Part shown: positions 1 through 4,619 of the stretch, piece by piece | Layout of the letters: the number at the start of each line of letters is the position of its first letter | Numbering within the stretch: the first letter of the stretch is position 1 | From: a bacterium HR41 | GTDB taxonomy: Bacteria > Actinomycetota > Thermoleophilia > Solirubrobacterales > Thermoleophilaceae | NCBI GenBank assembly: GCA_002898855.1 | Contig: BEIR01000071.1 | Coordinates: forward strand, 1 to 6,774 | Reading direction: 5' to 3' | DNA length: 6,774 bases | Translations under genes and position numbers: made by a program | Notes under the pieces: model-generated | Told to the model about the DNA's origin: nothing | Databases searched by the model: none | Seen by the model: only the letters and a program-made list of their open reading frames with translations

Positions 1-2
1 TC

Positions 3-971
3 CACGGCACCGAGCTCGCCATGCTTGATCGCATCCGCGCCGGCGCCCCAGCCGGCTGGCGCTACGCCGACCGTTGGGCCGAGCGGATGCGCCGCTGGGC
101 GCAGTCGTGCGACCGCCTGCTCGTGCTCTCGCCCGAGGCGGTCGCTCGTGTGCCCGCCGAGCTCGGGGTCGATCCGGACAGGGTCGTCTGGGCTCCGAAC
201 GGTTTCGATCCGCAGGCTTTCGACCGGCGTCCGGCGTCGCCCCCCGAGCGCCGGGCGCTGTGGCAGCGCTGGCTGGTGGAGGAGCCGCGCGGCTGGGACG
301 AGAGCGGGCGACCTGGGACCGTCGCCTACCGGCCCGAGGATCTCGAGTGTTTCGCCGGCGCCGCTGTCACGTTCGTCTTCGTCGGCCGCTTCACGGCGAT
401 GAAACGGGTACCGCTCCTCGTCCGCGCGCACGCGCGCGCGCTGCGCGCGCTCGACGTGCCGGCACCGCTCGTGATCGTCGGCGGTTTCCCCGGCGAGTGG
501 GAGGGCGAACATCCGCTGGCGGCGATCCGTGCGACGGGCAACCGCTACGCGTTCCTCGCCGGCTGGCACGGCCACGAAGAGCTGCCGCAAGCGCTCAACG
601 CCGCCGACGTCTTCGTACTGCCCTCGGTGCGCGAGGAGTTCGGCGCGGTGATCGTCGAGGCGATGGCCTGCGGGCTCCCGGCGATCGTCGTGAACGCCTA
701 CGGTCCGGCCGAGATCGTCGCCGACGGCGAGACCGGTTGGCTCGTGCCGCCCGACGACGAGCAGGCGCTGGCTCGCGCGCTCGTCGAGGCCGCTAGCGAC
801 AGCGAGGAGCGGCGCGCCCGCGGCGAGCGCGCCTACGCCGAGGCGCGCCGCCGTTACGGCTGGCCGGCGCTTGCCCGTGGCTTGGCGGCGGTCTACGACG
901 ACGTGGTGGCCGGGCGCCCCCCGCGCGAGGGCAGCCACACGCTCGTGGCTAGCGACCATCCCGGCCGCTGA
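3..971 (+). CDS. GT4-family glycosyltransferase, 3' portion (5' end outside window)
   Basis: This is a retaining GT-B fold glycosyltransferase (group 1, GT4) that transfers a sugar from a nucleotide-sugar donor, probably to a glycolipid or exopolysaccharide at the cytoplasmic face of the membrane. The reading frame is open to the left edge: codons 3-20 read HGTEL-A before the first ATG at 21. HGTEL is a typical mid-N-domain motif of this family, so the true start lies upstream. Counting from the ATG, VFVGRFTAMKR (119-129) opens the donor-binding C domain. ADVFVLPS (195-202) and the E-x7-E element (EEFGAVIVEAMACGLP, 205-220) are the family's nucleotide-sugar site. PAEIVADGETGWLVPPDD (229-246) follows as expected. 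The acceptor cannot be told from sequence. The TGA stop is followed at once by a GC hairpin. Confidence 0.93.
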   Translation, partial: HGTELAMLDRIRAGAPAGWRYADRWAERMRRWAQSCDRLLVLSPEAVARVPAELGVDPDRVVWAPNGFDPQAFDRRPASPPERRALWQRWLVEEPRGWDESGRPGTVAYRPEDLECFAGAAVTFVFVGRFTAMKRVPLLVRAHARALRALDVPAPLVIVGGFPGEWEGEHPLAAIRATGNRYAFLAGWHGHEELPQALNAADVFVLPSVREEFGAVIVEAMACGLPAIVVNAYGPAEIVADGETGWLVPPDDEQALARALVEAASDSEERRARGERAYAEARRRYGWPALARGLAAVYDDVVAGRPPREGSHTLVASDHPGR

Positions 972-999
972 CCGCCGTGCGCGCTCGGCGCGCGGGCGG
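972..999. terminator. GC hairpin between convergent genes (probable bidirectional terminator)
   Basis: The 32 nt between two convergent stop codons (TGA ending 971; TAG of the minus gene at 1006-1004) contain one hairpin. CCGCC (972-976) pairs with GGCGG (995-999), g977 is bulged, t978-g994 is a wobble, and GCGCGC (979-984) pairs with GCGCGC (988-993) around a TCG loop. No T tract follows on either side, so this would be the I-shaped, U-less type common in actinobacteria. Its role in termination is inferred from position and stem strength. Confidence 0.55.
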
Positions 1000-1003
1000 C
1001 GCG

Positions 1004-1780
1004 CTAGAGCGACGGCGTGCCCGGCACGCCCTGGCCGTGCCGTCCTTCTCCGCGTGCAAAGCGCTGGGCGCCCGCGGCTGCGTCGGCGAGCGTCTCGCGG
1101 CCGAGCCGGCGCTCGAGCTCGAGACCCTCGGCTAGCGACAAGTCGAGGGCGCTGAGCGCAGCGCGGCGGTCGGCGAGCAGCGTTCGGCGGGGGTAGGAGG
1201 CGATCCGCTCGGCGAGCGCCAGCGACCGCTCGAGGTGCTCGCCGGGCGGCACAACCTCGCTCACGAGCCCGAGCGCGAAGGCGCGTTCGGCATCGATGAC
1301 GCGCCCTGTGAGGATCAGGTCGAGCGCCGGGCCGAGACCGACGATCCGCGGCAGACGCTGGGTTCCGCCGTCGACGAGCGGGACGCCGAAGCGGCGTTCG
1401 GTGCAACCGAAGCGGGCCGTGCTGGTGGCGATGCGCAGGTCGCACCACAGCGCCAGCTCGAGCCCACCCGCCACGCACCAGCCCGAGATCGCTGCGATCG
1501 TGGGTTTTCGCGCCGGCCGGCGGGTGAAACCGAGCGGCCCGCCGGGATCGTCGATGCGGCCGGCAAGCGTGTCGATCGCCTTGAGGTCGGCGCCGGCGCA
1601 GAAGGCTTCGTCGCCGGCACCGGTGAGCACGAGAACGGCAGCGTCGTCGTCGGCTTCGAAGCGTTCGAGGGCGTCGGCGAGGGCGGCTGCGGTCGCGCCG
1701 TCGATTGCGTTGCGGCGCTCACGGCGGTCGATCGTCACCACCACGGACGCGCCGCGACGCTCGTAGCGCACCGAGCTCAT
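1004..1780 (-). CDS. Enoyl-CoA hydratase/isomerase family protein (crotonase fold)
   Basis: The product is 258 aa, a usual length for a single-domain crotonase. Such enzymes hydrate trans-2-enoyl-CoA to 3-hydroxyacyl-CoA in fatty-acid beta-oxidation or related acyl-CoA degradation in the cytosol. The oxyanion-hole segments are present: FCAGADLKAID (60-70) and GWCVAGGLELALWCDLRIA (100-118). Both catalytic glutamates of hydratases align: E108 in GGLE and E128 in FGCTE, 20 residues apart as in rat mitochondrial hydratase (E144/E164). GGTQRLPRIVG (138-148) and LTGRVIDAERAFALGLVSEVV (157-177) are further family blocks. I chose the ATG at 1780 because it gives a family-length protein starting MSSVRYERRG. 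The frame stays open further upstream, but that extension is Arg/Ser-rich shadow of the neighbouring gene. The start lacks a well-spaced ribosome site and overlaps the stop of a possible leader ORF. True acyl-CoA specificity is unknown. Confidence 0.93.
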   Translation of the reverse strand: MSSVRYERRGASVVVTIDRRERRNAIDGATAAALADALERFEADDDAAVLVLTGAGDEAFCAGADLKAIDTLAGRIDDPGGPLGFTRRPARKPTIAAISGWCVAGGLELALWCDLRIATSTARFGCTERRFGVPLVDGGTQRLPRIVGLGPALDLILTGRVIDAERAFALGLVSEVVPPGEHLERSLALAERIASYPRRTLLADRRAALSALDLSLAEGLELERRLGRETLADAAAGAQRFARGEGRHGQGVPGTPSL

Positions 1781-1854
1781 CGCCGCCGGTGCGAATCCTC
1801 TGGTCGCTGGGCCGGCAGCACGGCTTCGGGTCGTGCTCGCCGCTGCCGGGACAT
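1777..1854 (-). CDS. Possible 25-aa leader ORF coupled to the enoyl-CoA hydratase gene
   Basis: A short minus-strand frame starts at ATG 1854-1852 and ends with TGA 1779-1777, which overlaps the hydratase ATG as ATGA. A CGGAG ribosome-site-like sequence lies at 1865-1861, six bases before the start. The predicted peptide begins MSRQRRARPEAV and is rich in Arg and Pro, with no recognisable domain. The hydratase start itself has only an AGAGG 16 bases upstream (1801-1797), which is too far for normal initiation, so translational coupling would make sense. A short frame of this kind can also arise by chance in GC-rich DNA, so the call is tentative. Confidence 0.3.
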   Translation of the reverse strand: MSRQRRARPEAVLPAQRPEDSHRRR

Positions 1855-1871
1855 CGACGGCTCCGCTTCGG

Positions 1872-2141
1872 CTACCAGCCGATGCGCCGCCGGAGGTGGA
1901 GCGCCTTCTGCCGCTCTTTGCGCTGCTCGAGGAGCGCCTGCGCGATCGACGCCAGCACGACGACGAGCACGAAGAAACCAAGGACGCCGAGAGCGAAGAA
2001 CGTGACGAGCTTGTCGGTGGTCTCGCCCAATAGTCCCTCGCCGTTGTCGCTGGCGAAGGCCGCGGGGGCCGCCCAGGCGACGACGAGTACGGCCACGGCC
2101 GCTCCGACCAGTGCCCGCTTTTTGTCGCTGGCCTGCTGCAT
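1872..2141 (-). CDS. Small secreted/membrane protein, signal peptide plus one TM segment
   Basis: The product is 89 aa and of unknown function. The N-terminus MQQASDKKRA carries lysines and is followed by a hydrophobic stretch (11-30) ending in AFA, a good signal-peptidase A-x-A site before S31. A short acidic segment (SDNGEGLLGETTDK, 31-44) precedes a second hydrophobic helix (about 45-69). The tail (72-89) is strongly basic and ends in RRRIGW. If cleaved, it would be a single-pass protein with a short outside segment and a basic cytoplasmic tail. I recall similar small proteins in Solirubrobacterales genomes but cannot name a family. The ATG at 2141 was preferred over upstream in-frame starts because it places the signal peptide at the N-terminus and sits just downstream of a TACAGT box. 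The gene lies 17 nt before the leader ORF and 91 nt before the hydratase start on the same strand. Confidence 0.8.
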   Translation of the reverse strand: MQQASDKKRALVGAAVAVLVVAWAAPAAFASDNGEGLLGETTDKLVTFFALGVLGFFVLVVVLASIAQALLEQRKERQKALHLRRRIGW

Positions 2142-2151
2142 CGTGCCGGGA

Positions 2152-2157
2152 ACTGTA
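2152..2157 (-). promoter_or_regulatory. Candidate -10 box (TACAGT) for the 89-aa protein gene
   Basis: On the minus strand TACAGT fits the actinobacterial TAnnnT -10 pattern and ends 10 nt before the ATG at 2141. Transcription would start only a few bases before the start codon, giving a leaderless or nearly leaderless mRNA. No Shine-Dalgarno-like sequence is visible in those 10 nt, which agrees with this. No clear -35 box is seen. Confidence 0.35.
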
Positions 2158-2216
2158 ACCGCCCGGCCCGTGGGACGGCGCGACGCCGCCGGTCGGTCCG
2201 CCACGGCACCACCTAC

Positions 2217-2222
2217 TAGGGT
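2217..2222 (+). promoter_or_regulatory. Weak candidate -10 box (TAGGGT) for uppP in the divergent intergenic region
   Basis: The 143-nt region 2142-2284 separates divergent genes and should hold promoters for both. On the plus strand TAGGGT matches TAnnnT and lies 62 nt before the uppP ATG. It overlaps a small palindrome (CCTA-c-TAGG, 2212-2220). No convincing -35 sequence is present. I see no riboswitch or known operator here. Confidence 0.22.
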
Positions 2223-2274
2223 TCGCCGCCGCGCGGCTGGACCACCGGTTCCCACGCCTCGATCGACCACGCGA

Positions 2275-2279
2275 AGAGG
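2275..2279 (+). promoter_or_regulatory. Ribosome binding site of uppP (AGAGG)
   Basis: AGAGG, within GAAGAGG, ends five bases before the ATG at 2285. This supports that start, which also places the family's conserved Q-x3-E motif at residues 13-17. Confidence 0.6.
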
Positions 2280-2284
2280 TCCAC

Positions 2285-3112
2285 ATGTCACTGCTCGAAG
2301 CGATCGTTCTCGGCGTCGTTCAGGGGCTCACCGAGTTTCTGCCGATCTCGAGCACCGGGCACCTACGCATCGTCCCTGCGTTTGCGGGTTGGGAAGACCC
2401 CGGTGCCGCCTTTACGGCAGTCGTCCAGCTCGGCACGACCGTGGCCGTGGTGTGGTACTTCCGGCACGACCTTTGGGCTGTGGCGCGCGCCTGGCTGGCG
2501 AGCGTCGCGCGGCGAGAGACACGTCCGCGCCAGCTCGAGGCACGGCTCGGCTGGTACCTGGTGGTGGCGACGGTGCCGATCTCGCTGTTCGGCTTCGCCT
2601 TCCAGCACCAGATCGAGACGGGCGCGCGCAGCCTCTACCTGATCGGCACCGCGCTGATCCTGTTCAGCGCGGTGATGTTGGCGGCCGAGCGCTTGGGAGC
2701 GCGCGAGCGAGGGCTCGGGTCGGTCGGTCTGCGCGACGCGCTCGCAGTCGGCTTCGCTCAGGCGCTCGCGCTCGTGCCCGGCGTTTCGCGCTCGGGCGCG
2801 ACGATCTCGGCCGGATTGCTGGTCGGTCTGGAGCGCGCAGCGGCGGCGCGGTTTTCGTTCCTCTTGTCGATCCCGGCGATCGTGCTGAGCGGCCTGTTCG
2901 AGCTCCACAAACTGGTGAACGGGACGGCCACCACGCGCGCCGGGGCGTTGGCGATCGCGGTAGCGACGGTGTCGGCGTTCGTCTTCGGCTACGCGTCGAT
3001 CGCGTTTCTCTTGCGCTACTTGCAGACCCACTCGCTCGGCGCGTTCGTCGTCTACCGCGTCGCGCTCGGGGCTGTCGTTCTCGCGCTGGTCGCGGCAGGC
3101 GTCATCTCCTAG
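2285..3112 (+). CDS. uppP: Undecaprenyl-diphosphate phosphatase UppP (BacA family)
   Basis: This integral membrane enzyme removes one phosphate from undecaprenyl diphosphate. It regenerates the lipid carrier for peptidoglycan and other envelope polymers, and overexpression of the family gives bacitracin resistance. The 275-aa length is typical. The catalytic motifs are intact: Q13-GLT-E17 followed by PISSTGHL (20-27) with S23 and H26, and PGVSRSGAT (165-173) with R169. These match the (E/Q)x3E, PxSSTGH and PGxSRSG(A/S)T signatures of the family. Hydrophobic segments fill the rest, including about 88-105, 117-134, 192-208, 221-245 and 253-273. The start has a good ribosome site. The gene is divergent from the 89-aa protein gene and is followed after 27 nt by a small membrane protein gene. 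A glycosyltransferase elsewhere in the window is a loose functional match, but it is not in the same operon. Confidence 0.97.
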   Translation: MSLLEAIVLGVVQGLTEFLPISSTGHLRIVPAFAGWEDPGAAFTAVVQLGTTVAVVWYFRHDLWAVARAWLASVARRETRPRQLEARLGWYLVVATVPISLFGFAFQHQIETGARSLYLIGTALILFSAVMLAAERLGARERGLGSVGLRDALAVGFAQALALVPGVSRSGATISAGLLVGLERAAAARFSFLLSIPAIVLSGLFELHKLVNGTATTRAGALAIAVATVSAFVFGYASIAFLLRYLQTHSLGAFVVYRVALGAVVLALVAAGVIS

Positions 3113-3126
3113 CCTGGCGCGCTCGC

Positions 3127-3132
3127 TAGGCT
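3127..3132 (+). promoter_or_regulatory. Candidate leaderless -10 box (TAGGCT) for the 118-aa membrane protein
   Basis: TAGGCT fits the TAnnnT -10 pattern and ends exactly 7 nt before the ATG at 3140, so transcription would begin at or next to the A of the start codon. This geometry is the hallmark of leaderless genes in actinobacteria. No purine-rich ribosome site is seen in the gap. The box also lies in an imperfect inverted repeat (CCTAGC 3108-3113 with GCTAGG 3125-3130). No -35 match is evident. Confidence 0.45.
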
Positions 3133-3139
3133 CGTCGCG

Positions 3140-3496
3140 ATGCCGCGTTACGCGAGCTTCTTGGTGCTGGCGCTGGTCGCGCTCGCGCTGGCGGTCGTAC
3201 CGTCGGGCGGGCGGCTGATCGACGTCGCCGGCACCGCCGTGACGTTCGCCTTCTTCGCTGCCGTCGGTTACGGCGGTGTGCGCCTGTGGGCGCGGTACCG
3301 CGACGAGATCGAGTCGTTGACGCCGCGGTTGCGGCTCGTGCTGTACGGCTCGCTCGGGTTGGCGGCGTGGGCGCTCGCGGCGGCGGGTCGGCTGCTGGCA
3401 GCGGGCGGCGGTGGGCTGCTTCTGTGGCTGATGCTGCTCGCGCTCGCCTGCTACGGGCTCGTGTGGGTGTGGACCCGCTACCGCACGCTCTCCTGA
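3140..3496 (+). CDS. Hypothetical small integral membrane protein, about four TM helices
   Basis: The 118-aa product has unknown function. Hydrophobic segments lie at about 5-21, 28-48, 65-84 and 92-111. Loops are short: a charged one with Arg and Glu (RYRDEIES, 52-59; then PRLR, 62-65) between helices 2 and 3, and a basic C-terminal tail (TRYRTLS, 112-118). No catalytic motif is visible. Third-position GC and residue composition look like real coding sequence. It starts 27 nt after uppP and may be co-transcribed with it, or made from its own leaderless promoter. A role beside lipid-carrier recycling is only guilt by association. Confidence 0.75.
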   Translation: MPRYASFLVLALVALALAVVPSGGRLIDVAGTAVTFAFFAAVGYGGVRLWARYRDEIESLTPRLRLVLYGSLGLAAWALAAAGRLLAAGGGGLLLWLMLLALACYGLVWVWTRYRTLS

Positions 3497-3622
3497 AGGC
3501 TTCGTCGGTTGCTCGGCGTGCGTGTGCGCGGGCGCTCGGACGCGGCGTCGGGCGCGGCGCGTTGTAACCGCTCTGCGACGCTCGTAACCCAACCGTGCGC
3601 GGCGCGGACCGAGTATCGCCGC

Positions 3623-3952
3623 GTGGCCGCCGAGCGCGGACAAGCAGCGATCGAACTGCTCGTGGCTGTGGCGCTGCTCGCCGTGGCGACAGCTGCCGGC
3701 TGGCAGGTGGCGCGCGTCGGTTACGCCGGCGCGACCGCCGCCAACGCCGCCCGTGTCGCTGCGCGCGCCGCGATGGTCGGGAGCGATCCGGTCGTTGCCG
3801 CACGCTCGGCGCTGCCTAGGCAGCTGCGGCGCACGCTGCGCGTACGCGTTCGGCAGGGGCGGGTCGAGCTGCGCGTAACCGTGCCCGTGCTCGGCGGGAC
3901 CGGCCGCGTCGCTGTAAGCGGTCGGGCAGCGATGTACGGCGCGCTGCGGTGA
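3623..3952 (+). CDS. TadE-like pseudopilin
   Basis: The 109-aa product has the shape of a minor pseudopilin of Tad/Flp-type systems. The N-terminus MAAERGQAAIELL holds a prepilin-peptidase-type site: G6 would precede the cut and E11 is at mature position +5. It is followed by a hydrophobic helix (about 10-30) and an Ala-rich amphipathic stretch with TANAARVAARAAM (38-51). The C-terminal part (about 70-98) alternates hydrophobic and charged residues like a beta-rich domain. I chose GTG 3623 because it gives the short basic leader expected for such proteins. The frame is open further upstream to about 3509, but that extension has no pilin-like character. No clear ribosome site is present. The stop overlaps the next gene's GTG (GTGA, 3949-3952), so translation is probably coupled. 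The 126 nt upstream (3497-3622) hold no gene I can support. Assignment rests on motif and topology rather than a full family alignment. Confidence 0.72.
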   Translation: MAAERGQAAIELLVAVALLAVATAAGWQVARVGYAGATAANAARVAARAAMVGSDPVVAARSALPRQLRRTLRVRVRQGRVELRVTVPVLGGTGRVAVSGRAAMYGALR

Positions 3953-4548
3953 CCTCTGCGCAGACGTCTCGGCTACGCACCCACGAGCAGCGCGCAAGCG
4001 GTGGCGACGGCGCGTCCGGCACACGCCCCCGTTGGTGCTGCGCGTCGGGCCTCTGCCACTCGTGCTGCTCGTGTTGTTGGCGCAGCCGCCGCTGCTGCTA
4101 TCGCCGCCGCAGCCGCTGCCGCCGCTGCAGCCGCTGCCGTGGCGGGGAGGCCGGGGACTACCCGTCGCGGAGCCCGCGGCGAGCGCCGTGGTGCGAGCGG
4201 CCTGCCCGTCCCTGTACGAGCGGACGCGCAGGTCAGGCGACGGTCGAGGCGCTGGTCGGCGCGTTCGTGTTGATCGCTCTCGCCTTCGCCGCCCTGCAGG
4301 GGTTCTGGCTGTGGCGCGCGCACGTCGCGGCCCACGCCGCCGCGGCCAGCGCTACCGCCGCGTTGGCGCAGGGCGACGATCCGCGAGCGGCGCTCGAGCG
4401 AGCATTGACGCCTGAGCAGCGGAGACGCACGCGTCTCGTCGTGCGCGGGGATTCGGTGGCGGTCACCGTGCGGCTGGCGCGGAGCCTGCCCGGGGTGCCG
4501 CGTGCACTGCGCACCGTGAGGGCGCACGCGAGCCTGGAGGGGCCGTGA
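3949..4548 (+). CDS. Second TadE-like pseudopilin; N-terminal third in doubtful frame
   Basis: The frame starts at GTG 3949, overlapping the previous stop, and encodes 199 aa. From residue 95 it is a convincing pseudopilin: G95-QATVE100-ALVG is a G-x4-E cleavage-type site, followed by a hydrophobic helix (about 101-122) ending in FWLWRAHVAAHAAAASATAAL. A soluble domain (about 130-199) has RTRLVVRGDSVAVTVRLA (154-171). Residues about 30-65 are implausibly rich in Cys, Ser and Arg (CCASGLCHSCCSCCW and on). Codon-position GC over 4032-4145 in this frame is reversed from that of real genes, with the second position nearly all G/C. No other ATG, GTG or TTG start exists in this frame before the motif. 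Either translation really begins at 3949 with an odd long leader, or an indel hides the true N-terminus. The C-terminal half is sound; the start is not. Confidence 0.55.
   Translation: MTSAQTSRLRTHEQRASGGDGASGTRPRWCCASGLCHSCCSCCWRSRRCCYRRRSRCRRCSRCRGGEAGDYPSRSPRRAPWCERPARPCTSGRAGQATVEALVGAFVLIALAFAALQGFWLWRAHVAAHAAAASATAALAQGDDPRAALERALTPEQRRRTRLVVRGDSVAVTVRLARSLPGVPRALRTVRAHASLEGP
4032..4230 (+). other. Coding-like segment in a different frame over the second pseudopilin's N-terminus
   Basis: In the frame beginning at 4032 (TTG, then GTG 4035) the codons over 4032-4145 show the canonical high-GC coding pattern: by my count about 87% GC at position 1, 45% at position 2 and 92% at position 3. 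The product looks like a membrane helix plus a Pro-rich linker (LPLVLLVLLAQPPLLL, then PPQPLPPLQPLPW), preceded by a basic stretch (ARKRWRRRVRH) encoded from about 3993. The segment ends in PSLYERTR; skipping the single base a4230 joins this to GQATVEALVG of the pseudopilin to give TRGQATVE, a textbook pseudopilin start. The frame has no good start codon or ribosome site, and it runs on to a stop at 4413-4415 inside the pseudopilin gene. It could be a frameshifted part of gene 3949-4548, an overlapping gene, or an assembly error. Confidence 0.4.
4081..4142 (+). repeat. Low-complexity GCN/CTG-CCG trinucleotide tract
   Basis: The tract is made almost wholly of GCC, GCT, GCA and related triplets in phase. 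It includes two exact copies of CAGCCGCTGCCG (4110-4121 and 4128-4139), 18 bp apart. Depending on frame it reads as poly-Ala, as Pro/Leu/Gln-rich, or as Cys/Arg/Ser-rich. Such tracts are prone to replication slippage and to sequencing indels, which matters for the frame conflict here. Confidence 0.6.
4536..4540 (+). promoter_or_regulatory. Shine-Dalgarno-like GGAGG at end of the second pseudopilin gene
   Basis: GGAGG, within GGAGGGG, lies four bases before GTG 4545. It is one of the strongest ribosome-site matches in the window, yet it points at a 24-codon ORF and not at the next large gene, whose start is 75 bases downstream. Confidence 0.4.
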
Positions 4549-4619
4549 GGGGAGCGGCCGCACAGTCCCTCGCTTCGCGCGCAGCGCCGACGGAAACCCC
4601 GAACGGGGGGCACCGGTGA
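4545..4619 (+). CDS. Possible 24-aa coupled mini-ORF between pseudopilin and CpaE-like genes
   Basis: A short frame runs from GTG 4545 to TGA 4617-4619. It overlaps the preceding gene's stop as GTGA (4545-4548) and the next gene's GTG as GTGA (4616-4619), so it spans exactly the 67-nt gap between the two larger genes. A strong GGAGG lies four bases upstream. The predicted peptide starts MRGAAAQSLASRAAP and has no domain. It could serve only to carry ribosomes to the CpaE-like start. GTGA overlaps are easy to obtain by chance at this GC content, so confidence is low to moderate. Confidence 0.35.
   Translation: MRGAAAQSLASRAAPTETPNGGHR

Noticed and set aside
1786..1801. tRNA T-arm-like sequence (GGTGCGAATCC)
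   Set aside because: The flanking bases do not form a T stem, and no acceptor stem, anticodon arm or CCA end is in place.
2363..4024. Long open frame on the minus strand (about 550 codons)
   Set aside because: It lies antisense to uppP, the membrane-protein gene and the first pseudopilin, and its product is an Arg/Gln/His-rich low-complexity chain. It is a GC-rich shadow.
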